A stretch of 64,000 nt of DNA from Metabacillus bambusae (GCF_017497975.1 NZ_JAGDEL010000021.1:1-64000), one strand, 5' to 3'; shown: positions 47,753 to 57,218, numbered from the stretch's first letter. The notes: generated by a model from the sequence alone, not told the origin. Translations and numbers: made by a program.

Positions 47753-48871
47753 ATGACAGCAACACGCGGTCTTGAAGGAATCGTAGCGACTACTTCATCT
47801 GTAAGTTCGATTATTGATGATACATTAACATATGCGGGCTTTAACATTGATGATTTAGCGGAAAACGCTAGCTTTGAAGAAGTGGTATATTTACTATGGC
47901 ACCGAAAGCTACCAAATGCAGAACAACTCAATGAAATTAAGAAACAACTTGCGGAAAATGCAAAAATTCCACAGCAAGTCATTGACCACTTCAAAACATA
48001 TCCTATCAATAGTGTGCACCCAATGGCAGCTCTTCGTACAGCTGTATCATTACTTGGCTTATTTGATGTGGAAGCTGATGTGATGGATACTGAAGCTAAC
48101 TATAGAAAAGCAATCCGTCTACAAGCACAGCTTCCAATCGTCGTAACTTCTTTTGCGCGAATTCGTAAAGGCTTAGAGCCAGTAGAACCAAGAACCGACT
48201 TATCTATGGCTGCAAACTTCCTATATACATTATCTGGTGAAGAGCCAAATGAAGTAGCAGTTGAGGCATTTAATAAAGCGTTAGTTTTACATGCCGATCA
48301 TGAATTAAATGCGTCAACTTTTACTGCACGTGTATGCGTTGCAACATTATCTGACGTTTATTCTGGTGTAACAGCAGCAATTGGAGCTTTAAAAGGTCCA
48401 TTACATGGTGGGGCAAATGAAGCTGTTATGAAGATGCTTGCTGAAATTGGTGAAGTAGATAATGTGGAAAGTTATATCAATGAAAAATTAGCAAACAAAG
48501 AAAAGATTATGGGCTTTGGTCACCGTGTGTATCGACAAGGTGATCCAAGAGCTAAACACTTAAAGAAGATGTCTGAAAAGCTTTCGAAATTAACTGGTGA
48601 ACCAAAATGGTATGAAATATCTTTAAAAGTTGAAGAATTAGTGAGATCACAAAAGCCATTACCACCAAATGTTGATTTCTACTCAGCATCAATGTACCAC
48701 AGTTTAGGAATTGATCATGACCTGTTTACACCAATATTTGCGGTTAGTCGTGTATCAGGATGGTTAGCTCATATTCTAGAGCAATATGAAAATAATCGTT
48801 TAATTCGTCCACGTGCTGATTATATTGGTCCTGATAAGCAAGCGTATATCCCATTAGATCAACGTGGTTAA
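47753..48871 (+). CDS. citZ: Citrate synthase CitZ
   Basis: Condenses acetyl-CoA and oxaloacetate to citrate. The 372 residues show the small type II Gram-positive form, with the catalytic histidines in LKGPLHGGANEAV (about 219) and KIMGFGHRVYR (about 255-265) and the aspartate region PPNVDFYSA (about 305). AGGAGAGG precedes the ATG. First gene of the citZ-icd-mdh cluster, behind a strong promoter and long leader. Confidence 0.97.
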   Translation: MTATRGLEGIVATTSSVSSIIDDTLTYAGFNIDDLAENASFEEVVYLLWHRKLPNAEQLNEIKKQLAENAKIPQQVIDHFKTYPINSVHPMAALRTAVSLLGLFDVEADVMDTEANYRKAIRLQAQLPIVVTSFARIRKGLEPVEPRTDLSMAANFLYTLSGEEPNEVAVEAFNKALVLHADHELNASTFTARVCVATLSDVYSGVTAAIGALKGPLHGGANEAVMKMLAEIGEVDNVESYINEKLANKEKIMGFGHRVYRQGDPRAKHLKKMSEKLSKLTGEPKWYEISLKVEELVRSQKPLPPNVDFYSASMYHSLGIDHDLFTPIFAVSRVSGWLAHILEQYENNRLIRPRADYIGPDKQAYIPLDQRG

Positions 48872-48921
48872 TAATTTATAATTTGGAAATGGTATAAATA
48901 GAACTCTATTCTTATCATGTG

Positions 48922-48946
48922 ATCCTCCCTGTTAGATCGGGAGGAT
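48922..48946 (+). promoter_or_regulatory. T-less hairpin between citZ and icd
   Basis: ATCCTCCC/GGGAGGAT is a perfect 8-bp stem with a 9-nt loop. It is not followed by T, so it is more likely an mRNA 3'-end stabiliser or processing site than a terminator. Confidence 0.55.
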
Positions 48947-49092
48947 TGCTGTGTGAAGTTGTTATCTTCATAAAAATCTAAAAAATTCGTGTAATTCTCT
49001 GCAAAAAAGTTAGAAAACTACTATACTAAATAGTGAACATATCTATCCTTTGGATAAATATAAGATAATACATAATCTGGGAGGTAATTTTT

Positions 49093-50364
49093 TTGACACA
49101 AGGTGAAAAAATTTCAGTAACAAATGGAGTATTAAACGTACCAAGCAATCCAGTTATCCCATTTATTGAAGGAGACGGAATTGGTCCAGATATTTGGGCT
49201 GCAGCATCACGTGTATTAGAAGCAGCTGTTGAAAAAGCATACAATGGTGAAAAAGGAATCGTTTGGAAAGAAGTATTAGCTGGTGAAAAAGCATTTAACC
49301 AAACAGGTGAATGGTTACCAAATGAAACATTAGATGTTATTCGTGAGTACTTAATTGCAATTAAAGGACCTTTAACAACACCAATCGGTGGAGGTATTCG
49401 TTCCCTTAACGTTGCTCTTCGTCAAGAATTAGATTTATTTACTTGCTTACGTCCTGTACGTTATTTCCAAGGTGTACCTTCACCAGTTAAGCGTCCAGAA
49501 GACACAGACATGGTTATCTTCCGTGAAAACACTGAAGATATTTACGCTGGTATTGAATATGCAAAAGGTTCTGAAGAAGTAGAAAAGCTAATCAACTTCT
49601 TGAAAAATGAATTAGGCGTTAATAAAATCCGTTTCCCAGAAACATCAGGTATCGGTATCAAACCAGTTTCTGAAGAAGGTACAAGCCGTCTTGTAAGAGC
49701 TGCAATCAATTATGCAATTGAGCATGGACGAAAATCTGTAACACTTGTTCATAAAGGTAACATTATGAAATTCACTGAAGGTGCCTTCAAAAACTGGGGT
49801 TATGAGCTTGCTGAAAAAGAATTCGGTGATAAAGTATTTACTTGGGCAGAGTACGATCGCCTAGTAGAAAAAGAAGGAAAAGAAGCTGCAAACAAAGCAC
49901 AAGCTGATGCTGAAGCAGCTGGAAAAATTATTGTAAAAGATTCAATTGCTGATATCTTCTTACAACAAATCTTAACACGTCCTCGTGAGTTTGACGTTGT
50001 TGCAACAATGAACTTAAATGGTGATTATATTTCTGATGCGTTAGCTGCACAAGTTGGAGGTATTGGAATTGCACCTGGAGCAAACATCAATTATGAAACA
50101 GGACATGCAATTTTTGAAGCTACTCATGGTACAGCACCTAAATATGCTGGTCTTGACAAAGTAAATCCATCTTCAGTGCTTCTTTCAGGTGTATTGATGC
50201 TTGAACATTTAGGATGGACTGAAGCGGCTACTCTAATTACGAATTCAGTTGAAAAAACAATTGCTTCTAAAGTTGTAACATATGACTTTGCTCGTTTAAT
50301 GGATGGAGCGACAGAAGTAAAATGTTCTGAATTTGCTGACGAGCTTATTAAAAACCTAGGGTAA
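49093..50364 (+). CDS. icd: Isocitrate dehydrogenase (NADP) Icd
   Basis: Oxidatively decarboxylates isocitrate to 2-oxoglutarate. The 423 residues include the substrate loop [17 protein letters not shown] (about 97-113), whose serine aligns with the regulatory phosphorylation site of the E. coli enzyme, the [11 protein letters not shown] block and [11 protein letters not shown] near 337. It starts at TTG with GGGAGG 8 nt upstream. Homodimeric family. Confidence 0.96.
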   Translation: MTQGEKISVTNGVLNVPSNPVIPFIEGDGIGPDIWAAASRVLEAAVEKAYNGEKGIVWKEVLAGEKAFNQTGEWLPNETLDVIREYLIAIKGPLTTPIGGGIRSLNVALRQELDLFTCLRPVRYFQGVPSPVKRPEDTDMVIFRENTEDIYAGIEYAKGSEEVEKLINFLKNELGVNKIRFPETSGIGIKPVSEEGTSRLVRAAINYAIEHGRKSVTLVHKGNIMKFTEGAFKNWGYELAEKEFGDKVFTWAEYDRLVEKEGKEAANKAQADAEAAGKIIVKDSIADIFLQQILTRPREFDVVATMNLNGDYISDALAAQVGGIGIAPGANINYETGHAIFEATHGTAPKYAGLDKVNPSSVLLSGVLMLEHLGWTEAATLITNSVEKTIASKVVTYDFARLMDGATEVKCSEFADELIKNLG

Positions 50365-50420
50365 TTACTAGTCATAAACTGAATTTTACTGGCCTTACAT
50401 GCTATTAAATTTAACTAGTT

Positions 50421-50445
50421 GGTGGAAGGAACTGCTCCTTCTACC
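50421..50445 (+). promoter_or_regulatory. T-less hairpin between icd and mdh
   Basis: GGTGGAAGGA/TCCTTCTACC with one G-T pair and a 5-nt loop; no T-run. It parallels the citZ-icd hairpin. Confidence 0.55.
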
Positions 50446-50474
50446 AAACCTATACATATTAAGGGGATGTTAAT

Positions 50475-51413
50475 ATGGCAATTAAGCGTAAGAAGGTTTC
50501 TGTCATTGGTAGTGGATTTACTGGTGCTACTACAGCTTTTCTATTAGGTCAAAAGGAACTTTCAGATGTGGTATTAGTAGATATTCCACAAATGGAAAAC
50601 CCTACTAAAGGGAAAGCTTTAGATATGCTAGAAGCAAGTCCTATACAAGGATTTGATGCAAATATTATTGGTACATCAAACTACGAAGATACAGCAAATT
50701 CAGATATCGTCGTTATTACTGCTGGTATAGCTAGAAAGCCCGGGATGAGCCGTGATGATCTTGTTGCTACTAATGCTGGTATTATGAAAAGTGTTACAAG
50801 GGAAGTTGTTAAGTATTCTCCTGAGTGTACAATTATTGTGTTAACAAACCCTGTTGATGCAATGACATATACAGTATTTAAAGAGTCTGGATTCCCAAAA
50901 CATCGTGTAATTGGACAATCAGGTGTACTAGATTCAGCTCGTTTCCGTACATTTGTTGCACAAGAACTAAATCTTTCAGTTAAGGATATAACAGGATTTG
51001 TATTAGGTGGACATGGCGATGACATGGTACCTCTAGTACGTTATTCGTATGCTGGAGGTATTCCATTAGAGACGTTAATCCCTAAGGATCGCTTAGATGC
51101 AATTGTGGAAAGAACGCGTAAAGGTGGCGGAGAGATCGTTAACCTATTAGGAAACGGAAGTGCATATTATGCACCAGCTGCTTCTTTAGTAGAGATGGTT
51201 GAGGCGATCTTAAAAGACCAACGTCGTGTGCTTCCAACAATCGTATACTTAGAAGGTGAATATGGGTTCAACGGAATCTATTTAGGTGTTCCAACTGTTC
51301 TTGGTGGCAATGGTTTAGAGCAAATCATCGAACTAGAACTAACTGAGGATGAAAAAGCAGCACTGCAAAAATCTGCAGATTCTGTTAAAAATGTAATGAA
51401 GGTCTTATCATAA
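50475..51413 (+). CDS. mdh: Malate dehydrogenase Mdh
   Basis: Interconverts malate and oxaloacetate with NAD. The 312 residues are of the lactate-dehydrogenase-like type: [11 protein letters not shown] (residues 12-22), the substrate arginines in [11 protein letters not shown], and the catalytic histidine in [14 protein letters not shown] (about 176-189). AAGGGGATG precedes the ATG. Last TCA gene of the cluster, ending in a terminator. Confidence 0.96.
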   Translation: MAIKRKKVSVIGSGFTGATTAFLLGQKELSDVVLVDIPQMENPTKGKALDMLEASPIQGFDANIIGTSNYEDTANSDIVVITAGIARKPGMSRDDLVATNAGIMKSVTREVVKYSPECTIIVLTNPVDAMTYTVFKESGFPKHRVIGQSGVLDSARFRTFVAQELNLSVKDITGFVLGGHGDDMVPLVRYSYAGGIPLETLIPKDRLDAIVERTRKGGGEIVNLLGNGSAYYAPAASLVEMVEAILKDQRRVLPTIVYLEGEYGFNGIYLGVPTVLGGNGLEQIIELELTEDEKAALQKSADSVKNVMKVLS

Positions 51414-51449
51414 GAGTAACAATTTTATAATAAATAAAGATATAAACAA

Positions 51450-51485
51450 AAAGAAAGTTGGGGATATCCTCAATTTTCTTTTTTA
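51450..51485 (+). terminator. citZ-icd-mdh terminator
   Basis: AAGAAAGTTGGGG pairs with CCTCAATTTTCTT around GATAT, followed by six T. Confidence 0.8.
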
Positions 51486-51548
51486 TAAGTATAAAAGTTG
51501 TGAGCTTTTTAGTTTATTCTTCTTCAAATAAACGAAGGTGGTGCAAAG

Positions 51549-52025
51549 ATGCTCCTTGGTAAAAAGAGAAAGCTTGGTAGGCTTATTGATGAGATTACAG
51601 TTGGAGAAAAATTATCATTAACTGAAAAAATTGAAGATAAAGATCTATTGCTTTATCTTGGATTAACAAATGACGCCAATCCGCTCTATATACAGCATGA
51701 TTATGCATCACAAACTCCATATGAAAAACCGCTCGTCCCAAGTTTAATGCTAACAGGGATTATTACTTCTGCAGTTTCTAAATATTTACCTGGTCCAGGT
51801 AGTCACATTGTTAAGCAAGATATAACCTTCCTTAAGCCGCTTTATCATTATAGTATCGTACAATTCCTATTTGAAGTTAGTGAGATATTTGTTTCAGAAA
51901 ATAAAATTGTCGTGGAAGTCCATGCAGTTAATGCCGAAGAAGAGGTTGTCTTAGAAGGAAGGATTACTGTTTGTCCACCTAGTAAAATGACACCTATGGA
52001 AGGGAAAGCTTTAGATAACTTTTGA
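51549..52025 (+). CDS. MaoC-like hot-dog protein lacking the catalytic histidine
   Basis: A 158-residue hot-dog protein of the MaoC/(R)-hydratase type. The hydratase motif D-x-N-P-x-H appears as DANPLY (Asp42, Asn44, Tyr47), so the catalytic histidine is replaced by tyrosine and enoyl-CoA hydration is doubtful. Family blocks VPSLMLTGIITSA and PGSHIVKQDITFLKP are present. It lies between mdh and phoP with its own terminators on both sides. Possible roles are binding of an acyl-CoA or acyl-ACP; none can be assigned. Confidence 0.82.
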   Translation: MLLGKKRKLGRLIDEITVGEKLSLTEKIEDKDLLLYLGLTNDANPLYIQHDYASQTPYEKPLVPSLMLTGIITSAVSKYLPGPGSHIVKQDITFLKPLYHYSIVQFLFEVSEIFVSENKIVVEVHAVNAEEEVVLEGRITVCPPSKMTPMEGKALDNF

Positions 52026-52063
52026 TTATTACTAAGGCATATTAAAGATAAGATACTAAAAAA

Positions 52064-52099
52064 ACTGACTCAATTTAGAATTGGAGTCAGTTTTTTTTT
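52064..52099 (+). terminator. MaoC-like gene terminator
   Basis: ACTGACTC/GAGTCAGT perfect stem, then nine T. Confidence 0.92.
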
Positions 52100-52310
52100 G
52101 TATAAGAATTTATAGCCTAATAAGGTATAATGGAATGGATACGGGATGAATAAATTGCTTTTCAAAACAGATCTATTTTTAGTAAAGCAATAGTTGCCCT
52201 TTTTCACTACTATTCGCTAGAATAGAAATAACATAGAGAAAATTCATTTAAAATGAATAAATAAAAAAAATTGGTTCAATTGAAGGGAAATACAATCCTT
52301 GGAGGCTTAT

Positions 52311-53030
52311 ATGAGTAAGAAGATATTAGTAGTAGATGACGAGCAATCGATTTCAACATTGCTAAAGTATAATCTAGAACAAGCAGGTTATAGTGTTATA
52401 ACGGCAATGGATGGGGAAGAAGGATTGCACAGCTGTGTAAATGAAGAGCCAGATTTACTTGTTCTTGACCTGATGCTACCTAAAATGGATGGTATCGAAG
52501 TGTGTAAGCAGCTTCGTCAAAGAAAGATCATGGTACCTATTTTAATGTTAACTGCAAAAGATGATGAATTTGATAAAGTACTAGGTCTTGAACTAGGGGC
52601 TGATGATTATATGACCAAGCCATTTAGTCCAAGAGAGGTAGTAGCAAGAGTAAAGGCAATTCTCCGAAGAACACAATCACATACAGAAGTTGAGCCTAAG
52701 GAGTCTGATGAATCAGAGCAGGTAATGATCGGGGATTTGAAAGTATTACCAGAACACTATGAAGCGTATTATGGAAAGGAACGTTTAGACTTAACGCCTA
52801 AGGAATTTGAGTTGCTAGTATATTTAGCTAAACATAAAGGCCGTGTCCTTACACGTGATCAGCTACTTAGTGCAGTTTGGAATTACGATTTTGCAGGTGA
52901 TACAAGAATCGTAGATGTTCATATAAGTCATTTGCGTGAAAAAATTGAAAGAAACACAAAAAAACCTTTGTATATAAAAACGATTAGAGGATTAGGTTAT
53001 AAGCTTGAGGAGCCCAAAATGAATGAATAG
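52311..53030 (+). CDS. phoP: Phosphate response regulator PhoP
   Basis: OmpR-family regulator of the phosphate-starvation response. The receiver domain has DD at 9-10, the phospho-acceptor Asp53 in VLDLMLP and Lys in MTKPFSP; the C-terminal winged helix ends with VDVHISHLREKI and RGLGYKLE. The ATG at 52311 follows TTGGAGG by 5 nt; an in-frame TTG at 52299 is part of that ribosome site. 239 residues. phoR overlaps its end by 8 nt. Confidence 0.95.
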   Translation: MSKKILVVDDEQSISTLLKYNLEQAGYSVITAMDGEEGLHSCVNEEPDLLVLDLMLPKMDGIEVCKQLRQRKIMVPILMLTAKDDEFDKVLGLELGADDYMTKPFSPREVVARVKAILRRTQSHTEVEPKESDESEQVMIGDLKVLPEHYEAYYGKERLDLTPKEFELLVYLAKHKGRVLTRDQLLSAVWNYDFAGDTRIVDVHISHLREKIERNTKKPLYIKTIRGLGYKLEEPKMNE

Positions 53031-54798
53031 GTTTCGTTCACGATTACTTTTTGCGTTAATCACTTTAGTTATAACAGTCCTTGTTGGATTAGGGTTATTA
53101 CTAGGGCAAATTTTTAATAGTTATTATATCAATTCTTTTATGGATATTATGGAAAAAGAAACAAAATTAATGAAAACATTATTATTTGAGAAAGGATTAA
53201 CCGCTGAGGAGTCGTCAGATCTTGTTTTTGAACTAAGTAGTTCCTTTAAATCGCATATTACGGTTTTGAATGCAGAAGATCAGATTATTCATGATGAAGG
53301 TGAATTATCAAAAAAGCATAATCATGACCATATGGTTGAAGACGTGCTTCCAATTATGAAGAATAAGTCAAATGGGTACTTTTTTATTGATCAAAAAGAA
53401 CAATTAGCATACTATGGCCTCCCTATCAGTGAAGGAAATTCATATAAAGGTATTGTTCTTGTCAACTCATCGATTGAACAAGTAAATAAGGTAAATCAAC
53501 AAATGTGGGTAGTTTTAGTTGTTTGTTTAGGATTGGCCTTTCTTATTATGGTATTTATAGGAATTAGGATAACATCTCGATATACACGTCCTATTGAATC
53601 AGCCACCAAAGTAGCAATAGAGCTCGCGAAAGGAAATTATAAGGCTCGAACATATGAAGAGCATATAGATGAGAGTGGAATGCTTAGTCAATCGATTAAT
53701 ATACTAGCGAGAAATCTCCAAGATATGACTAGAGCTCAGGAAATGCAGCAGGATCGCCTCCAAACATTGATTGAAAATATGGGAAGTGGTTTAATCCTAA
53801 TTGATGGACGAGGCTATATTAATTTAGTCAATCGTGCCTATAAAGAGCTTTTTGACGTAGACTCTGCTGAATTTCTATACCAGTTATATTATGATGCTTT
53901 TACACATAAAGAGATTATTGAACTTGTTGAAGAAATTTTTATGACAGAAGTAAAGGTAAGGAAGCAGCTTCACTTACCTTTGAAAATAGAACGAAGACAT
54001 TTTGAGGTATATGGTGCACCAATTATCGGTACAAATGATGAATGGAAGGGAATTGTCCTTGTATTTCATGATATTACTGAACTAAAAAAGCTAGAGCAAA
54101 TGAGAAAAGATTTTGTAGCGAATGTATCTCATGAATTAAAAACACCGATTACTTCAATAAAAGGGTTTAGTGAAACTCTTTTAGATGGAGCCCTAAATGA
54201 CAAGCAGACAGCAGAGTATTTTTTATCGATCATTCTTAAGGAAAGTGATCGTCTACAGTCATTAATTCAAGATCTGCTCGATCTATCTAAAATTGAACAG
54301 CAAGGATTTCAATTGTCTATACAGCCATGTGATGTAAAAGAGCTTTTAGAGGATATTTGTGTCATCCTTGAAGGGAAATCAAAAGAAAAAGAAGTAGGGT
54401 TATCACTATCTATTCCAGACGGGTTGTTATTAATAGAAGGTGACTTATATCGCTTAAAGCAGATTTTTATTAATTTAATTAACAATGCGTTAACTTATAC
54501 GCCTAAGGGTGGAGTTGTTCAAGTTACAGTAGAAAAACATGAACAATATCTACTTATCGTTGTGTCAGATACAGGAATTGGTATTAAGACTGAAGAAATT
54601 CCAAGGATTTTTGAACGCTTTTATCGAGTTGATCGAGCAAGGAGTAGAAATTCTGGGGGAACTGGGCTAGGCTTGGCAATCGTAAAACATTTAGTTGAAG
54701 CACATAAGGGGCAAATAAGTGTTTCGAGTAAACTAGGAGAAGGGACATCTTTTACTGTAAAGTTAAATAAAAAGTATCAAGATGGCAAAATTACATAA
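53023..54798 (+). CDS. phoR: Phosphate sensor histidine kinase PhoR
   Basis: A 591-residue membrane kinase. Two membrane helices (about 8-30 and 160-182) enclose an extracellular PAS-like domain; then come HAMP, a cytoplasmic PAS (about 245-345), HisKA with the phospho-acceptor His370 in NVSHELKTP, and the ATPase with VVSDTGIGIK and GGTGLGLAIVKHLVEAH. It phosphorylates PhoP when phosphate is scarce. Its ATG lies inside phoP (8-nt overlap). Confidence 0.96.
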   Translation: MNRFRSRLLFALITLVITVLVGLGLLLGQIFNSYYINSFMDIMEKETKLMKTLLFEKGLTAEESSDLVFELSSSFKSHITVLNAEDQIIHDEGELSKKHNHDHMVEDVLPIMKNKSNGYFFIDQKEQLAYYGLPISEGNSYKGIVLVNSSIEQVNKVNQQMWVVLVVCLGLAFLIMVFIGIRITSRYTRPIESATKVAIELAKGNYKARTYEEHIDESGMLSQSINILARNLQDMTRAQEMQQDRLQTLIENMGSGLILIDGRGYINLVNRAYKELFDVDSAEFLYQLYYDAFTHKEIIELVEEIFMTEVKVRKQLHLPLKIERRHFEVYGAPIIGTNDEWKGIVLVFHDITELKKLEQMRKDFVANVSHELKTPITSIKGFSETLLDGALNDKQTAEYFLSIILKESDRLQSLIQDLLDLSKIEQQGFQLSIQPCDVKELLEDICVILEGKSKEKEVGLSLSIPDGLLLIEGDLYRLKQIFINLINNALTYTPKGGVVQVTVEKHEQYLLIVVSDTGIGIKTEEIPRIFERFYRVDRARSRNSGGTGLGLAIVKHLVEAHKGQISVSSKLGEGTSFTVKLNKKYQDGKIT

Positions 54799-54820
54799 AA
54801 AGATAAAGATATTTAAGTAA

Positions 54821-54859
54821 TTTCGACATGCTTTACAATTAATTTACATCTAATTTATT
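54821..54859 (+). promoter_or_regulatory. PhoP-box-like array: four 11-bp-spaced TTTACA repeats
   Basis: TTTCGA (54821), TTTACA (54832), TTTACA (54843) and TTTATT (54854) recur exactly every 11 bp, which is the layout of a Bacillus PhoP box (four TTHAYA repeats with about 5-nt gaps). The last repeat ends 20 nt before the -10 and so covers the -35 position, as in PhoP-activated promoters. Confidence 0.65.
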
Positions 54860-54876
54860 CTATCTTAATAAAAAGT

Positions 54877-54885
54877 TGATATGAT
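54877..54885 (+). promoter_or_regulatory. Extended -10 behind the PhoP-box-like array
   Basis: TG-A-TATGAT (54877-54885), with no good -35 of its own, as expected for an activator-dependent promoter. Transcription should start near 54891. Confidence 0.6.
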
Positions 54886-54890
54886 ACTAA

Positions 54891-54957
54891 GTGAAAACCC
54901 CTTCATCCAAGGAGCCAATCTTTTGGACGAGAGCATAATGCTCTCGTCCCTTTTTTT
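54891..54957 (+). ncRNA. Candidate PhoP-activated small RNA
   Basis: The predicted transcript runs from about 54891 to the terminator at 54957, about 67 nt, with no start codon outside the terminator stem. A C-rich segment AACCCCTTC near the 5' end could pair with ribosome sites of the AAGGGG type. A small CCTT/AAGG stem precedes the terminator hairpin. Alternatives are a short leader read through towards hflK, or simply the phoPR 3' end. No experimental evidence. Confidence 0.45.
54925..54957 (+). terminator. Terminator after phoR / candidate small RNA
   Basis: GGACGAGAGC/GCTCTCGTCC perfect 10-bp stem, 5-nt loop, CTTTTTTT. Confidence 0.95.
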
Positions 54958-54961
54958 GTTT

Positions 54962-55058
54962 GGCTCTGTTAAAGCTTACTGTTGATTTTGGCACTTTGTT
55001 GATTGGAGCGGAATGTGAACTCCAGCAGCGGAAATCAACAACCAATATTTACAGAGCA
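54962..55058 (+). mobile_element. MITE-like element, type II ends, core-deleted copy 6
   Basis: 97 bp. Left end GGCTCTGTTAAAGC, right end ATTTACAGAGCA; flanking 8-mers TTTTGTTT (54954-54961) and TTCTGTTT (55059-55066) match 7/8. The core is reduced to TTGATTGGAGCGGAA...GCGGAAATCAAC. It sits directly behind the T-run of the phoR terminator and upstream of hflK. Confidence 0.85.
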
Positions 55059-55195
55059 TTCTGTTTACTCGAATAAGGTTGTGAATAAAAGAAATAACTA
55101 TGAAACCTTTTCATAACAAATCCGTATTATAGGTAGATCAAAAATTGTACATTAACAGATGATCTTGTAGAGTTCAAAAGGAGGTTTGGGATTAG

Positions 55196-56185
55196 ATGTT
55201 AAGCATGAGAAGAGTTTTTACCATTATCGGTTTTTCTTTTTTAATTGCAATTTTGGCGATTGTTGCTTTTACATCGTGGTACACCGTTGATGAGTCAGAA
55301 CAAGCTGTCATGATTACTCTTGGAGAGGTTGAGGAAGGCGTTAGTGAACCAGGTCTACATTTTAAATACCCGTGGCCCATTCAATCCGTAGAGATTCTTT
55401 CCAAGGAAACATTTAGCTTACAGTTTGGATACGAGGAATCAGAAGATGGAGATGTTAAGGATTTTCCTAAAGAAACAAAAATGATTACAGGTGATGAAAA
55501 CATTGTATTAGCAGATATGGTAGTCCAGTGGAAGATTACAGATCCTGGTAAATACTTATTTAATGCAGAAAATCCAACGGAAATGTTAGAAGATGCAACT
55601 TCCGCAAGTTTAAGAAGTATTATAGGAAGTTCGACAATTGATGATGCATTAACATCAGGTAAGGTTGAAATTGAAAAGCAAGTACAAGAATTATTATCAA
55701 CTCTGATTGGAGAATATGATATTGGAATCTCCATTTTAGCGGTTAAATTACAGGATGTGGATCTTCCAAATGAAGAGGTTAGAAAAGCATTCACAAATGT
55801 TACAGATGCTCGTGAAACGATGAACACAAGAAAAAATGAAGCAAATAAATACCGAAACAAACGTACGGAGGAAGCACAAGGGGAGAAGGATGCGATTATG
55901 TCTGCTGCCCAAGGGGATAAAGCTGCGCGTATGGAAGTAGCACGTGGCGATGTAGCCCAGTTCAATGCCATCTATAATGAGTATAAAAATGCAAAAGATA
56001 TTACACAAAAGCGTTTAGTATTAGAAACGATCGATCAAGTCCTACCAAATGCAGAGATTTATATTATGGAGGATAACGGTAATACAATGAAGTATTTACC
56101 GATCAAGGATTCCATAACCAAGCCTGTAGCACCAGTAGAACAAGAAGGCAGTGAAGGTGAAGGGAGTGAAACAAATGGACAATGA
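55196..56185 (+). CDS. hflK: FtsH protease modulator HflK
   Basis: A band-7/SPFH membrane protein that, with HflC, forms a complex regulating the FtsH protease. The 329 residues comprise an N-terminal membrane helix (about 8-27), the SPFH domain with FTSWYTVDESEQAVMITLG and PGLHFKYPWPIQSV, a charged helical stretch (about 200-260), and an acidic tail. AAGGAGG lies 10 nt before the ATG. hflC starts inside its last codons. This pair is inserted between phoR and polA relative to B. subtilis order. Confidence 0.93.
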   Translation: MLSMRRVFTIIGFSFLIAILAIVAFTSWYTVDESEQAVMITLGEVEEGVSEPGLHFKYPWPIQSVEILSKETFSLQFGYEESEDGDVKDFPKETKMITGDENIVLADMVVQWKITDPGKYLFNAENPTEMLEDATSASLRSIIGSSTIDDALTSGKVEIEKQVQELLSTLIGEYDIGISILAVKLQDVDLPNEEVRKAFTNVTDARETMNTRKNEANKYRNKRTEEAQGEKDAIMSAAQGDKAARMEVARGDVAQFNAIYNEYKNAKDITQKRLVLETIDQVLPNAEIYIMEDNGNTMKYLPIKDSITKPVAPVEQEGSEGEGSETNGQ

Positions 56186-57103
56186 TAAGGTAGTGAACAT
56201 GGGGGAGAAGAAGCCTGCATTTTCATTCAAAGGATACCTGCGTGGAGGAATCATTTTACTTATTACGATCCTATTACTAGTACTTGTCTTAACAAACTTG
56301 TTTATTGTAAAAGAAAACGAATACAAAGTTGTCCGCCAATTTGGTGAAGTCGTTAGAATAATTGAAGAACCTGGACTAAATTATAAAATTCCTTTTATTC
56401 AATCTGTAACAACTCTTCCAAATTATCAAATGACTTACAATGTTCAAGAGGCAGAAATTAATACAAAAGATAAAAAACGGCTAATTATTGATAACTACAC
56501 AGTTTGGAGAATTGAAGATCCAAAAAAAATGATCACAAATGCACGAACCATGGTTAGTGCTGAGACAAGAATGGCTGAGTTTGTTTTTTCAACTGTTCGC
56601 TCTGAACTTGGTCAATTAAATTATGATGAAATTATCAATGATGAGAAATCCTCTCGAGGAAGCTTAAACGACAAGGTTACAAATATCGTAAATGATTTAT
56701 TATCAAAAGACGATTACGGTATTGTCGTAACTGATGTCCGCATGAAAAGGACAGATTTACCAGCAGAAAATGAACAATCTGTTTTTACGCGAATGATTTC
56801 TGAAAGGGAATCAACTGCACAAGGTTATTTATCTAAAGGTGATGCCGAAAAAAATAGATTATTGCTGAGACAGATAGAGAAGTAAAAGAGATGCTAGCAA
56901 AGGCTAAGGCTGATGCAGAGGTTATTCGAAGTGAAGGTGAGAAGGAAGCAGCTAAAATGTATAACACAGCTTATTCAAAGGATCCTGAATTTTATGAGCT
57001 GTATCGAACATTACAATCATATAAGCAAACGATCGATGAAGAAACAGTTATTATTATACCATTTGATTCTCCATATGCTAGCCTACTTAAAGGGGAGCGC
57101 TAG
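56175..57103 (+). pseudogene. hflC: HflC, broken by a one-base frameshift
   Basis: The frame opens at ATG 56175 (MDNDKVVNMGEKKPAF; overlap with hflK 11 nt), encodes the membrane helix (about residues 18-38) and SPFH domain, and reads normally to codon 228 (AGA ending at 56858). Beyond it the frame runs LLLRQIEK and stops at 56883-56885. In the -1 frame the HflC sequence continues without gap: IIAETDREVKEMLAKAKADAE and on to SPYASLLKGER, ending at 57103. One missing base near 56858 explains this. The intact protein would have about 309 residues. It may be a true mutation or a sequencing error. Confidence 0.88.
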
Positions 57104-57148
57104 GAGTTCACAATCGTTGCTTTTTATAAAACGAAACCTATAAAACCA

Positions 57149-57218
57149 TAGAACCAGAGTTTTCCTTTCTATTTGTAGTCGTGATAGAATAGAGAAGGAA
57201 CTTATGGTTCTTTTTTTT
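57149..57218 (+). terminator. hflKC terminator
   Basis: A long interrupted stem: AGAACCA with TGGTTCT, GTT..TCCTT with AAGGAAC, and CTAT with ATAG, followed by eight T. Confidence 0.8.

Noticed and set aside
48922-48946. Hairpin after citZ as a rho-independent terminator.
   Set aside because: No T-run follows; reported instead as a possible processing or stabilising stem.
56845-56870. Programmed -1 frameshift in hflC.
   Set aside because: The A-run slip would lead to an immediate TAG; the required shift occurs at AGA-TTA, which is not slippery, and no stimulatory hairpin is seen.
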